From Thermoflexus sp. (GTDB lineage Bacteria > Chloroflexota > Anaerolineae > Aggregatilineales > Aggregatilineaceae), in contig DYGX01000014.1 of the NCBI GenBank assembly GCA_020724465.1, positions 1 through 64,000 on the forward strand: a stretch of DNA of 64,000 nucleotides, in the 5' to 3' direction. Within the stretch, counting starts at the first letter, position 1, and each line of letters begins with the position of its first letter. Of the stretch, positions 8,420 to 17,709 are shown piece after piece. The translations under genes were made by a program, and so were the position numbers. Under the pieces are notes generated by a model. That model was not told the origin of the DNA, searched no databases, and worked only from the letters and a program-made list of their open reading frames with translations.

Positions 8420-11275
8420 ATGACTGATGACCTGCTGAGCCGTCTCGTGGCCGATCCGGACGCACTGCTTAGTCTGGACGAGCCGCTCCGGGATGAAGTC
8501 GCGCAGCCTCTTGTCGCGCATCTCAAAAGCGAAGCCGACCGGCACTGGTGGGTCGATGCCAGGCGCTCGCTGGACCTGGCGAATCTGATCGTGCTGGTCG
8601 GGGAACGGCGTGGCGACCGTAGCCAGATCGCGCTTGGCCTGATGGCGCGCGGCGACGCGCTCAAGTTCCTGGGCGAGATCGAGCGTGCCTGGGACGTGTT
8701 GGACGAAGCTGGCGCCATGTTCCGCGCCGCCGGCGATGAGGTCGGCTGGGGGCGAACCCGGATCGGGCGCCTGTTGATCAGCGTGGACGTCGGCCGGGTG
8801 GGCGACGCCCTGCGCGAAGCGGAAGAGGCACGCGCAATCTTCACGGCGCATGGCGCGCGCGAGGTCCTGCTGCGGCTCGATCTCAACACGGGAATCGTCT
8901 TCGATCTGCTCGGCGATTACCGCCGGGCGCTGACGCATTACGAGGCGGCTCTGGCGCTTGCCGAGACGCTTGGTGCGGCGGGTGAGCCGTACCTCGGCGC
9001 GCTCTATACCAATATGGGCTATGCCTACACCTATCTGGGCGAGCTGCAGCGTGCGCTGGCCGACCACCAACGCGCCTATGCCGTGTGTGCGGCGCGGGGT
9101 GAGATGCACGGGGCCGCTGTCGCCCAGATGAATATCGCCTATATTGAGCAGGCGCAGGGACATTACCGGCGCGCGCTGGCCCTGCTGCATCAAATCGTCG
9201 CGCAGGTGGGCGAGCATCTGCTGCTCGAATCCAGCGCCCGGCGGGACATGATCGCGGCCTACCTGGAACTGAACCGCTATCCCGAAGCGCGTGAGCTGGC
9301 GCTGGCGGTCAGCGAAGCGTATCGCGAGGCGGGCGCGGCTTACGAGATGGCGCGCACGCTCTTGCTGCTGGCGTCCGCCGAGGGCACGCTGGGGCATTTC
9401 GACGCGGCGCAGGCCGCCCTGGACACCGCTGAGGATATCTTCGCGTCGCTTGGCTCCGGCGCGTGGCTGGCAACCAGCCGGCTCTGGCGGGCGCGGATCG
9501 CGCTGCTGCGGGGCGACCTGACGAGCGCCCAGGCAGATGCCCAGGCTGCGCTCACATTTTTTGCAGACAGCGGACAGCAGGGGGAGTATGCCGCGGCACA
9601 GTTGGTGCACGCGCAGGCTCAACTGCTGGCGGGTGAGCCTGCTGGCGCCGAGCGGGCCGCTTTGACCGCACTCAGCCTGTCGCGTGCCTTGGGCCTGGCC
9701 GGGCTGCGCTATAGCGCGCATCTGGTTCTGGGCCGGGTGCGCGAAACAGACGGGCAGCTCAGCCGGGCGATCCGCCACTTTCAGGCGGCGGCGTGTGCGG
9801 TGGAACGCGTCCAGCGCGGGCTGACGATCACGCTCCGGCCCGGTTTTCTTGAGGACAAGCAAGACGCTCTGCGCTCGCTGGTCCGGCTTCATCTGATGCA
9901 GGACAGGGTACGACACGCGGTTGAGGCGCTGGAACGCGCCAAAGCGCAGGTCTCGCTGAGCTATGTTGCCAACCGTGAAACGCTGCGCTGGCCGGTAGAC
10001 GATGCGGAAACCCGTGCTCTGGTCGACGAACTCAATCGCCTGCGCGCGGAACACCACTGGTACTATCGGGCAGCCCACGCCGGGCCGGATCCGGACCGGC
10101 CTGAGGCGCGGGTGGACCGTGCCCAGGCACAGCGCGAGCTGGCGCAGCGCGAGCGGCGGATGCGTGCCCTGACGGAGCAGCTCTATCTGGCAGCGAGTGA
10201 GGACGCGCGCGCCGTCGACGTCCCCAGCTTCGAGATGATCCAGGCCGCGCTTGAGGATGATACGTTGCTGGTCGAATACTACATCGATGGCGCGCAGGTC
10301 TACGCATTTGCCATTGGGCAGCAGATCGTGTCGGTGGCGCGGCTGCCTGCGACTCTGGGCGAAATCGAGCGGCTGGCTGAGCAGTTCAGGTTCAACGTAC
10401 AGTGCGCGCTGCGGGCAGAGCCAGGCTCGCCAGCCGTGCGCAGCCTGGCTGTGATCGGCCGCCAATTGCTGCGACGGCTCTACGACGCGCTCCTCGCGCC
10501 GCTGATAGAACGCTTTGCCAGCCCGGCGCGGGTGGTTGTGGTGCCTTTTGGCATCCTGCATTACGTCCCGTTTCATCTGCTAATCGACGCCACCGGGTGC
10601 TGCGTAATCGAGCGGGCCGAGGTGGTCACGCTGCCAGCTGCCAGCCTGCTGTGCCGCCCCCCACTGCAGAGAGCGCCGGGGGCGCTGGTGTTGACCTGGT
10701 CGCACGAGGGGGCACTGCCACATACCGTGCGCGAAGGGGAGACGGTGTGGCGTATGATGGGCGGCGACCTGTTTCAGGACGCAGCGGCACGGCGCGAACA
10801 ACTCACGCGCGCGCCGCGCCAGGTGCTCCATATCGCGGCGCATGGCGAACACCGCATCGACCAGCCGGATCTTTCGTTTATCGAGCTGGCGGACGGTCAG
10901 ATGTTTACCGATGACCTGCTCCAACACGATCTCAGTTACGAGCTGGTCACTCTCAGCGCCTGCGAGACCGGCCAGGCTCATGTGGCAGCCGGCGATGAGC
11001 TGATCGGGCTGGGGCGGGGGTTTTTGTATGCCGGCGCAGGGGCGCTGCTCACCAGCCTGTGGCACGTGGACGACGCTCTCACCTCAGCCTGGATGACGGC
11101 TTTCTATCAGGAATTGAGGGCGGGCGCGTCCAAGGCGGCGGCGATGCGGGCCGCGCAGCGGGCGCTGCTGGCGCAGGATGGCGAGGCGCACCCGGCCTGT
11201 TGGGGTGCGTTTCAGTTGGTGGGCGATCCCCGGCCGCTGTCGGCCAGTGCGGGTGATCGTGGCGCGAAGGAGTAG
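8420..11275 (+). CDS. TPR-CHAT caspase-like protease
   Basis: A 951-residue protein with an N-terminal cap, a long array of tetratricopeptide repeats (about 70-450, for example the Y-T-N-M-G-Y-A-Y-T-Y-L-G-E repeat), a helical linker and a C-terminal CHAT peptidase domain (about 620-950). The catalytic dyad of this caspase/separase relative is intact: H808 in H-I-A-A-H-G and C848 in L-S-A-C-E-T-G. The family is known for regulated self- and partner cleavage; in type III-E CRISPR systems a TPR-CHAT protein cuts a partner and releases a sigma factor. Here the neighbours are a sigma factor, a zinc-finger protein and a subtilase six bases downstream. A role as trigger protease of this cassette is inference. 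Cytoplasmic, with no signal peptide. Confidence 0.9.
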   Translation: MTDDLLSRLVADPDALLSLDEPLRDEVAQPLVAHLKSEADRHWWVDARRSLDLANLIVLVGERRGDRSQIALGLMARGDALKFLGEIERAWDVLDEAGAMFRAAGDEVGWGRTRIGRLLISVDVGRVGDALREAEEARAIFTAHGAREVLLRLDLNTGIVFDLLGDYRRALTHYEAALALAETLGAAGEPYLGALYTNMGYAYTYLGELQRALADHQRAYAVCAARGEMHGAAVAQMNIAYIEQAQGHYRRALALLHQIVAQVGEHLLLESSARRDMIAAYLELNRYPEARELALAVSEAYREAGAAYEMARTLLLLASAEGTLGHFDAAQAALDTAEDIFASLGSGAWLATSRLWRARIALLRGDLTSAQADAQAALTFFADSGQQGEYAAAQLVHAQAQLLAGEPAGAERAALTALSLSRALGLAGLRYSAHLVLGRVRETDGQLSRAIRHFQAAACAVERVQRGLTITLRPGFLEDKQDALRSLVRLHLMQDRVRHAVEALERAKAQVSLSYVANRETLRWPVDDAETRALVDELNRLRAEHHWYYRAAHAGPDPDRPEARVDRAQAQRELAQRERRMRALTEQLYLAASEDARAVDVPSFEMIQAALEDDTLLVEYYIDGAQVYAFAIGQQIVSVARLPATLGEIERLAEQFRFNVQCALRAEPGSPAVRSLAVIGRQLLRRLYDALLAPLIERFASPARVVVVPFGILHYVPFHLLIDATGCCVIERAEVVTLPAASLLCRPPLQRAPGALVLTWSHEGALPHTVREGETVWRMMGGDLFQDAAARREQLTRAPRQVLHIAAHGEHRIDQPDLSFIELADGQMFTDDLLQHDLSYELVTLSACETGQAHVAAGDELIGLGRGFLYAGAGALLTSLWHVDDALTSAWMTAFYQELRAGASKAAAMRAAQRALLAQDGEAHPACWGAFQLVGDPRPLSASAGDRGAKE

Positions 11276-11281
11276 AAGCGC

Positions 11282-12889
11282 ATGAGACCGACCGGATCGT
11301 TCGATTATGAGCAAGACCTCGTTTATTTTGCGCCGGGCCAGCTCTTGTTTCTGGTGGAGCACGACGAGCCGCTCGGGCCGGCTGCCCTGGTCGAGGCAGT
11401 GCAGGCGCACCCCCTGGTGCGCGGCGATGACCGCCTTGCCAGGGTTCGTTTCGACACGCAGCGCGTCTGGACGTTTGCGCCACGCGCAGACACAGGCGAC
11501 CGCAAGCAGGTGCAGCTTTCCCGGCGCCTGAGCCAGGCGCTGCTGGGCGGGAGACCGCTGGCTGCACTGCCCGGCGAGAAGAGTGACCGGCGCGGTCGAG
11601 CCTATTCCACGCTGTTCGCCGATCTCGATGTGGACAATGTGCGGCTGTTGGAGCTGGTCGAGGAACTGGATCGGCGGCTGCAGGAAAGCGATGATCGCGG
11701 TGTGGCAGGGGTTATGCTGCGCACAGTCTCGCCGAACTGGCTGGCGAGCGGCGCGCCGTACCACATTGGGACGGGCGGGCCAGGGGCACAGCCAGTGCCC
11801 GCCAGGCTGCCGTCTCCGGCGTGGTGGAGTACGGCGGTGGCGGACGCGCCAGGAACGCCCTTTTCTTTCACGCTACCCGGCCGGTTGGGCAGGACGTCCG
11901 CCGGCGATGGGGTTGAGGTCGCGATCCTGGACACAGCGCCCACGCCTGAGGAACTCAAGAAGGCGTTCGACCGCTGGCAAGCGGAGCATCCCATCCTGCG
12001 CGGCCTTCTGGCGCCGGATGGCACGCTGCCATCGTCGCGCCTGCGGCTCAGCCCTGGGGACAGCGCACTGTTCGCACGGCTCAATTCAGAGGATGGCGGC
12101 TTTCAGCTTGGCGGGCACCGCTATCGCATGGCCGATCATGGGCTGTTCGTGGCGGGGATCATTCACTCGATTGCGCCCCGGGCCGATCTCCATCTGGTGC
12201 GCGTGCTCAACGACTTTGGGGTAGGGACGCTGGAAACGATCGTGCAGGGGCTTCATACCGTTTATCAGCAGCGCGATCCGGCGCGGCCCTTGCTGGTGAA
12301 TCTGAGCCTGACGCTAAGCTTGCCGCTGCGCGGGCACAAGCTGCCCCGGCTGGGGCCCGCCCGGCTGTTTGCGGACTCCGCCTTCATCGAGCGGATGGGC
12401 TGGCCGGTGGCCTGGGCCTGCGAGGTGCTGGAAAGCGAAGACGTCCTGATTGTAGCCGCCGCGGGAAACGATGCCCAGCCGGGGAACCGCCCTCATGCCC
12501 GCCAGCCTGCTGCATTTGACAGCGTGATCGGGGTGGGGGCGCTGCGCTCGGACGGATCGCCGGCAGACTATTCCAATCTGGCGGACCGGCCCTCGCGCAT
12601 TGGAATCGCGACGTTTGGCGGCGATGCTCCGCCGGGTGGACCGGCCGATCCTGACCGGGGGGTGCTGGGGGTTTATATCGGTGCGTTTCCGGGTGGCGAG
12701 CGCAACGAGAACGGCTGGGCGCGCTGGGCAGGGACGTCGTTTGCAGCGCCTGCCATCACAGGTGTGCTTGCCCGGCTGCGAAGCACGATCTATTCGCCTG
12801 AAGATGCGCTGCGCAAGGTGTACGATGCGCAGCTTGAGGTTACACCCTCACCTGCTGAAGAAGAGGTACTGACTATTCGCCAGGGATAA
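11282..12889 (+). CDS. S8 subtilisin-like serine protease
   Basis: A 535-residue subtilase with the full catalytic triad: D217 (V-A-I-L-D-T-A), H286 (M-A-D-H-G-L-F-V-A-G) and S486 (G-T-S-F-A-A-P-A). The oxyanion asparagine lies in A-A-A-G-N-D-A-Q. Residues 1-200 form an extension without signal-peptide character, which may be a propeptide or a docking region, so the enzyme is probably cytoplasmic, unusual for the family. Six bases separate it from the CHAT gene, with GAAGGAG upstream, so co-translation is expected. It may be a second protease in a cascade or an effector activated by cleavage; both ideas are inference. A strong terminator follows. Confidence 0.9.
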   Translation: MRPTGSFDYEQDLVYFAPGQLLFLVEHDEPLGPAALVEAVQAHPLVRGDDRLARVRFDTQRVWTFAPRADTGDRKQVQLSRRLSQALLGGRPLAALPGEKSDRRGRAYSTLFADLDVDNVRLLELVEELDRRLQESDDRGVAGVMLRTVSPNWLASGAPYHIGTGGPGAQPVPARLPSPAWWSTAVADAPGTPFSFTLPGRLGRTSAGDGVEVAILDTAPTPEELKKAFDRWQAEHPILRGLLAPDGTLPSSRLRLSPGDSALFARLNSEDGGFQLGGHRYRMADHGLFVAGIIHSIAPRADLHLVRVLNDFGVGTLETIVQGLHTVYQQRDPARPLLVNLSLTLSLPLRGHKLPRLGPARLFADSAFIERMGWPVAWACEVLESEDVLIVAAAGNDAQPGNRPHARQPAAFDSVIGVGALRSDGSPADYSNLADRPSRIGIATFGGDAPPGGPADPDRGVLGVYIGAFPGGERNENGWARWAGTSFAAPAITGVLARLRSTIYSPEDALRKVYDAQLEVTPSPAEEEVLTIRQG

Positions 12890-12911
12890 ACCGCCTCTTT
12901 GCAGCAGGGTC

Positions 12912-12947
12912 AGGACGACCGCCCAAATACGGACGGTCGTCCTTTTT
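12912..12947 (+). terminator. Rho-independent terminator closing the CHAT/subtilase cassette
   Basis: Arms AGGACGACCG and CGGTCGTCCT form a ten-base-pair stem followed by TTTTG. Confidence 0.9.
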
Positions 12948-13288
12948 GTACTGGCTCACGAGGGCCGCGCCGACTGCTTTGCGCTGATCCGGGCCTGGTG
13001 CTAGACTGGCTAATAATAGATGGGCATCATAGCGAGCGATGCTGGCAGTAACAGATTGTCGGGCGGAGTTGGAACTGTCTATGTAACAATTACGACGCCT
13101 GCGCATGATAGGTACAAGCTTGGACGCCCTGCACGCTGTGCGGCTAGACAGGCGGGGTCAGGGAAGGCGCTGAGTTGGCGACTTGGGCAACTTGTGCTCT
13201 AATGGTTCGCACTGGCTGAACGCTGTTCCCATCCAGAATGATGAGGCTCTGTGAAGCATCAGCCAATGAAGTCAGCCTGGGCCTGATC
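12948..13288. other. Intergenic region upstream of the large regulator
   Basis: No gene is supported here. Two promoter-like sites with a TGC-extended minus-10 are visible on the + strand: TTGCGC-17-TAGACT (12979-13007) and TTGGCG-17-TCTAAT (13175-13203). No terminator or stable hairpin stands out between them. Confidence 0.5.
13175..13203 (+). promoter_or_regulatory. Candidate sigma-70 promoter of the large regulator gene
   Basis: TTGGCG, a 17-base spacer ending in TGC, then TCTAAT. Transcription would start near 13210, upstream of both possible start codons of the regulator. Confidence 0.5.
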
Positions 13289-16200
13289 ATGTCATCTACA
13301 ACGTTCCAAGACAACACACAGATGCCGTATGCGTCAGGCATCATCAACCGGCCCCGCCTGATCGAGAAGCTCCAGGCGGCGCTTGAATATAAGCTGACGC
13401 TGATCAGCGCCCCGCCCGGCTACGGCAAGACCACTCTGGCCGCGCAGTTTGTCCGCCAGGCACGCTGCCCGGTTGTGTGGCAGACGATCGAAGACCGGGA
13501 CCGCGACCTGCCGAATCTCTACAACCGCTGCCTGGTGGCACTGGAGCCGATCGCACCCGGTATCCGGCGTCTGCCGTCCCCGCATGGCTATCCGCCCGGC
13601 GAGCTGGCTGCCCTGATCACCGATTTTCTGCGCGACAACGTGACAGAAGACATCATCTACCTGCTCGATGACGTGCAGAAGATCGCAGGGTCATCGACCG
13701 CTGAAGTGTGGCTCCGGGAGATGGTTGCGCTGCTGCCGCGTCAGGTGCACCTGATCATCATCAGCCGAATGCTCCCGGACCTGCCGCTGGCCGAGATGAT
13801 CGCCCGCCGTGAGGTGCAGGCCATCGGCCAGGAGCAACTCCGTCTAACACCGCACGAAGTGTACTTTCTGGCGCACGAGGCTCAGGCCTCGGCGCCTTCC
13901 GTTGCCGAAGTGCACAAGCTGGTGACACGGCTTGAAGGATGGCCTGCCGGGATTGCACTCGCGCTTCAGCCGCTTCCCGCCGAGCTTGAGCGCGCGATGC
14001 TGGACGGCGGCGAAGGCCCCGAGGCGCTCTTCGATGCGCTCGCCAGCTCGATGCTCGAAGCGCAGCCACCCCGCCTGCGCGACTTCCTGCTGGCGTCATC
14101 GACTCTTCGGCGCCTCACGCCGGAGCTGTGCGCGAACGCGCTCGGCCTGACGGATGCGTCGGAATGGCTGGTGGAGACGCAAATCCGCAACCTGTTCCTC
14201 TCCAAAGCGCCGGACGGGTTGTTCTACCACACACTATTCCGCAATTTCCTGCAGAACCGGCTAAAGAAAGTGTCGCCGGAGCAGTATTACAGTCTGCATG
14301 TGAAAGCGGCGCGCTGGTTTGAAGAAACCGGCGATCTGGAAGAAGCGTTCGAGCATTATCTGGACGCGGAGTTGTACGAACGGGCGGCTGCGCTCGGCGA
14401 CCGGGTGGCGGCGTCGTTTTTTGCCCAGGGGAAAACAGAGTCGCTGATTCGGTGGAGCAGCGAGCTTGAGAGTGTCTCAGTTGCAGCGCCACGCCTTTCA
14501 TACGTATGTGCCGTCATCCATACCGATCGGTATGAGTATGCAGAAGCGGAAGCTAAGCTGGACTTAGCCGAACAGGGTTTCGAAGAGCGACAGGATGCTG
14601 ATGGGCTTGCTGACGTTAGGCTACAGCGCGCTCAACTCAACCTGCAACGCGGGCAATATCGGAAAGCTGTCGAGCAGGCCATGGTAGTGCTAGAGCAGAT
14701 ACCTGGCGAAACGAGTCAAAGGGGCCGCGCGCTGAAAGTGCTTGGTATGGCGCGCTTGCGTCTAGGGGATGCCGATACCGCGGTTCGACATCTACAGGAG
14801 GCGGTTCCCCTCCATCGGGCGGATGGAGATGCTTATACGCTTGCCAACGTCCTGCAGGACCTTGGTCTGGCATACGAGCGTCTCGGGCGCTTGGAAGAAG
14901 CCAGTGCCTGCTTGCAGGAAGTGGTCGCGCTGCGACGCTCATTGGGAAGTGCGGGGGCACTTGCGCTCGCGCTGAACAATCTGGGCTATTCATATCACTA
15001 TGCCAGCGACTACCGCCAGGCTCGTGCCACCTATCGTGAAGGTCTGAGTGTGCTGGCGAGTGTGCCATACCAGCGCGCTGAAAGCTACTTGTTGGGTGGC
15101 CTAGCCGACCTAGAGCGAGATATGGGAGTCTTTGACGAGGCCTCCCGGCTCTACCATCAGGCACTTGACCTTTCCGGTACCAGTGAACCGACGCTTCGTT
15201 GCACAGTGTTAATTGGCTTGGCGACACTACGTCGGTGGGAGGCAAAATACGACGAAGCAGAGGCACTGAGTCAGGAAGCGGTCACCATTTCGGAGTCGTT
15301 TTCTGCTGCCGTCGAGAGTTTACTGGCGCAGGCCTCATTCTGGGTCGCCCGTGCAAACCGCCGCGATGCTTCTGAAGCTCTGATCCACCTCGACACAATT
15401 AGCCGCCAATTGCAGCAGCAAGGTGCGCGGATCGAGTTGCTTCAAGTTGCGGGTATGGCAGCAGGCACGGCGCTGCTCTGTGGAGAACGGGCGCTCGCCT
15501 CCTCCTACCTGCGGAACGCGGTCCAGATCGGGCAGCAAATCGGCAGCGCTCAACCTCTGGCCGCCGAGGTTGAACATACACCGAATCTGCTGGCTTTTGT
15601 CAGTTCAGATCTGGACTCCTATGGACTGTTAGCCCGTGACCTGAAGCGTCTGCAAGAAGTCCGGTCGAAGGTGACCGTGAGCGTCCGGCCCAGCGGACTG
15701 GCGCTTGAACAGCAAACGTATAGTCTACGGGTGCGCACACTCGGGGTCGAGATTATCGAGCGCGATGGCGTGCGCATCCCTACATCGGAGTGGCGGGCAA
15801 CCGCTGCGCGCGAGATGTTCTTGTACCTGCTGTTCTTCGGCCCGGAAACGCGCGAGCGTATCAGCCTGGCTTTCTGGCCGGACAGCTCCCTCAAGCGTGT
15901 GCGATCGAATTTTCACACCACGCTGTATCGCGCGCGCCAGGCCCTGGGCGAGAACGTGATTATGTTCGTGGACGAGCTGTACCAGATCAATCCAGATATC
16001 GATCTGTGGTGCGATGCCCACGAGCTGCAAACCCTGACTCGCCAGGCACGCTTGCTGCCAGCGCGCGACGCGCGGACCGAAGACCTGTGGCGGCGAGCGG
16101 TCGATCTGTACCGTGGGGATTTTCTGCCGTCGCTCGATCCGAACTGGGTGATTCCGCTGCGCGAGTCGTTGCGCGAAGCGTACCTTGAGGCATTAATCGG

Positions 16201-16444
16201 GTTGGGTGAGTGTGCCAGGGCGCGCAATGACCTGCCCAGCGCGGTTCATGCGTACAAACGCGCGCTGGAAGAGGAACCCTATCGCGAGGACATCCACCGC
16301 GCCATCATGATGTGCTACGCTCAGATGGGCGAGCGCAAGCTGGTGCTCGGTCATCTTCAGAGCCTGGAAGAGCTGTTGCAGGAAGAGCTTGGCGTAGAAC
16401 CCTCGGACGAGACCATCGCTTTGGCTCAGCGTCTCCTCAAATAG
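13289..16444 (+). CDS. Large NTPase-TPR regulator with C-terminal BTAD-like activator domain
   Basis: A 1051-residue MalT/SARP-like regulator. Walker A (P-P-G-Y-G-K-T-T, residues 42-49) and a Walker B L-L-D-D near 130 define an N-terminal STAND-type NTPase. Tetratricopeptide repeats fill about 360-780. The C-terminal 240 residues combine a winged-helix-like segment (F-W-P-D-S-S then R-S-N-F-H-T-T-L-Y-R-A-R) with a bacterial transcriptional activation domain ending in E-E-L-G-V-E-P-S. Such proteins sense a ligand or partner through the repeats and activate nearby genes. The start is uncertain: ATG 13238 is in frame and neither has a clear ribosome-binding site. Codons in the middle (about 14.5-15.4 kb) look less GC-biased than in neighbouring genes. 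A terminator separates it from the micropeptide gene, a plausible target. Confidence 0.85.
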   Translation: MSSTTFQDNTQMPYASGIINRPRLIEKLQAALEYKLTLISAPPGYGKTTLAAQFVRQARCPVVWQTIEDRDRDLPNLYNRCLVALEPIAPGIRRLPSPHGYPPGELAALITDFLRDNVTEDIIYLLDDVQKIAGSSTAEVWLREMVALLPRQVHLIIISRMLPDLPLAEMIARREVQAIGQEQLRLTPHEVYFLAHEAQASAPSVAEVHKLVTRLEGWPAGIALALQPLPAELERAMLDGGEGPEALFDALASSMLEAQPPRLRDFLLASSTLRRLTPELCANALGLTDASEWLVETQIRNLFLSKAPDGLFYHTLFRNFLQNRLKKVSPEQYYSLHVKAARWFEETGDLEEAFEHYLDAELYERAAALGDRVAASFFAQGKTESLIRWSSELESVSVAAPRLSYVCAVIHTDRYEYAEAEAKLDLAEQGFEERQDADGLADVRLQRAQLNLQRGQYRKAVEQAMVVLEQIPGETSQRGRALKVLGMARLRLGDADTAVRHLQEAVPLHRADGDAYTLANVLQDLGLAYERLGRLEEASACLQEVVALRRSLGSAGALALALNNLGYSYHYASDYRQARATYREGLSVLASVPYQRAESYLLGGLADLERDMGVFDEASRLYHQALDLSGTSEPTLRCTVLIGLATLRRWEAKYDEAEALSQEAVTISESFSAAVESLLAQASFWVARANRRDASEALIHLDTISRQLQQQGARIELLQVAGMAAGTALLCGERALASSYLRNAVQIGQQIGSAQPLAAEVEHTPNLLAFVSSDLDSYGLLARDLKRLQEVRSKVTVSVRPSGLALEQQTYSLRVRTLGVEIIERDGVRIPTSEWRATAAREMFLYLLFFGPETRERISLAFWPDSSLKRVRSNFHTTLYRARQALGENVIMFVDELYQINPDIDLWCDAHELQTLTRQARLLPARDARTEDLWRRAVDLYRGDFLPSLDPNWVIPLRESLREAYLEALIGLGECARARNDLPSAVHAYKRALEEEPYREDIHRAIMMCYAQMGERKLVLGHLQSLEELLQEELGVEPSDETIALAQRLLK

Positions 16445-16479
16445 CCGATCATCACTAAAATTGTATGACTTTTGTCATG

Positions 16480-16504
16480 AACCGCCCGATTCGGCGGTTT
16501 TTTT
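16480..16504 (+). terminator. Rho-independent terminator after the large regulator
   Basis: Arms AACCGCC and GGCGGTT are followed by seven T in total. Confidence 0.9.
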
Positions 16505-16602
16505 ACGTTCTTCAGAATTTTGGTAAGCACTTTGTTGCGCACCCCAGGTTATTTTGGGATTGTCTTTGGCACAGACAAAACTGAAACGAGGAGAGATACA
16601 CC

Positions 16603-16776
16603 ATGTTGAGCAACGCTAAGAACGTTCTGTTAGCCGTGGTGCTGTGGCTGGTTGAGAAGCCGGCGCGCACCGTCGCCCTGGTGGTCCTGTTCGGCCTGGT
16701 CACCATGCTCGCGCTGTCCGTGGTGCTGGCACCTGAAGCTGTTGTCGCGATCAGCGCCTCATCTGGTGGTCCGTAA
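16603..16776 (+). CDS. 57-residue single-span membrane micropeptide
   Basis: A short gene with a good ribosome-binding site (GAGGAG ten bases before ATG). The peptide has a slightly basic N-terminal half (K6, K19, R22) containing a hydrophobic patch, a strong hydrophobic segment at about 24-48, and a small polar tail ending S-A-S-S-G-G-P. I do not recognise the family. It could be a signal-peptide-bearing pheromone or RiPP-like precursor, or a small membrane regulator. It lies between a large NTPase/BTAD regulator and an Os1348/NHLP-like protein gene, separated from the regulator by a terminator, so it should have its own promoter within 16505-16590. That it is translated is inferred from the ribosome-binding site and coding pattern. 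Confidence 0.7.
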   Translation: MLSNAKNVLLAVVLWLVEKPARTVALVVLFGLVTMLALSVVLAPEAVVAISASSGGP

Positions 16777-16856
16777 GCCGCAAGGTTACGTCGCTACCAC
16801 TTTCGTCTAGCACACTTTCAACGACGTACACTTCGATGAAGCAGGAGAACTCCGAG

Positions 16857-17171
16857 ATGGCTCTCAACGATCAAGGACCCGTGATGGATGTGACGCCCTG
16901 GCCGAAGGGGCACGGCTTTGCTGGCTCGGACGCCTGGTGGCAGTACATGCTCAGCAAAGATGAGCGCCGGCGCCTCGACAACCTGATGGGGGTCGCTCTG
17001 CTGGACGAGGAGATCCGGGATCGGCTGGTCGACCAGCGCGACAACACCCTGATGGATGCGTTCGGCCTCTCGACCGAGACCCAGGGATGGCTCCGCACGA
17101 TCCAGGCGAACTCGCTCGTCGAACTGGCCCAGGCGATTGTGTCGGCGCCGCAGGCGGAGTACTCGCGGTAG
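16857..17171 (+). CDS. Os1348/NHLP-leader-like small protein
   Basis: A 104-residue protein whose central part (about 38-97) has the pattern of nitrile-hydratase-like leader peptides, L-x3-M-G-V-A-L-L-D-E-E-I-R-D-R-L, followed by a second helix after F-G-L-S. This resembles the Os1348 family described from Chloroflexota. NHLP-type leaders guide RiPP modification enzymes, but no modification enzyme or ABC exporter is visible here, and no Gly-Gly cleavage site is clear. The N-terminal 35 residues are rich in Trp and Gly. ATG 16857 is preferred over an in-frame ATG at 16836 because AGGAG sits nine bases before it. Family assignment rests on pattern recognition. Confidence 0.6.
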   Translation: MALNDQGPVMDVTPWPKGHGFAGSDAWWQYMLSKDERRRLDNLMGVALLDEEIRDRLVDQRDNTLMDAFGLSTETQGWLRTIQANSLVELAQAIVSAPQAEYSR

Positions 17172-17231
17172 GGGATATCCACCTGCCGGCCATCAATCGG
17201 GTGTTCGAGTGCCAAATTCAATACGCTACAT

Positions 17232-17249
17232 GGCGCGCGATTGCGCGCC
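17232..17249 (+). other. Short GC hairpin before the response regulator
   Basis: GGCGCGC and GCGCGCC arms with a four-base ATTG-type loop lie 31 bases upstream of the ATG. No T run follows, so it is not a terminator; it may be an operator or an mRNA structure. Confidence 0.35.
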
Positions 17250-17280
17250 CTGGCGTTTGGGATGAACGGAGGAATCCGGA

Positions 17281-17682
17281 ATGAAGAAGCTCATTATGCT
17301 GGTGGACGACGAAAGCGGGATGCTGGACCTGGTCGGACTGATCTTGCAGCGGCAGGGATACAGCGTCCTTAAGGCCAGGGATGGATTGACGGCGCTGGCG
17401 CTTCTGGAATCGTCCACTCCGGATTTGTTCATCCTGGACGTGATGATGCCGGACATGAACGGAATTGATCTGTGCCGGCACATCCGCTCGCGCCCACAAA
17501 CCGCCGAAACCCCTATTGTGATGCTCTCGGCCCGCACGGATCTCGAAACAAAGCGCCAGAGCTTCGAAGCGGGTGCGAATCTGTACCTCTCTAAGCTAGC
17601 GGTTCACCGCGAATTGGCTGTTGTTGTGCGTGATATGCTGGCCCCACAGCCGGACTATACCACGTCTTCTGGCCCTGCGTGA
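17281..17682 (+). CDS. Single-domain response regulator (receiver only)
   Basis: A 133-residue CheY-like receiver with no output domain. The acidic pocket D9-D10, the phospho-acceptor D53 (F-I-L-D-V-M-M-P-D-M-N-G), the switch serine in V-M-L-S-A-R-T and the conserved lysine in Y-L-S-K are present. It would pass phosphate or act by protein contact; the histidine kinase is not in the window. GGAGG precedes the ATG. It follows the Os1348-like gene by 109 bases on the same strand, so the two may be co-transcribed. Confidence 0.9.
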   Translation: MKKLIMLVDDESGMLDLVGLILQRQGYSVLKARDGLTALALLESSTPDLFILDVMMPDMNGIDLCRHIRSRPQTAETPIVMLSARTDLETKRQSFEAGANLYLSKLAVHRELAVVVRDMLAPQPDYTTSSGPA

Positions 17683-17709
17683 GCGCCGGAGAACAAAGCC
17701 AATCACTAG

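Noticed and set aside
16857-17171. A complete RiPP biosynthetic cluster around the NHLP-like protein
   Set aside because: No modification enzyme, protease or exporter is encoded within several genes on either side, so only a precursor-like resemblance can be claimed.
17172-17280. GTTCGAG-containing stretch as a tRNA T-arm
   Set aside because: No acceptor, D or anticodon stems can be built around it. No other tRNA-like cloverleaf was seen in the window.
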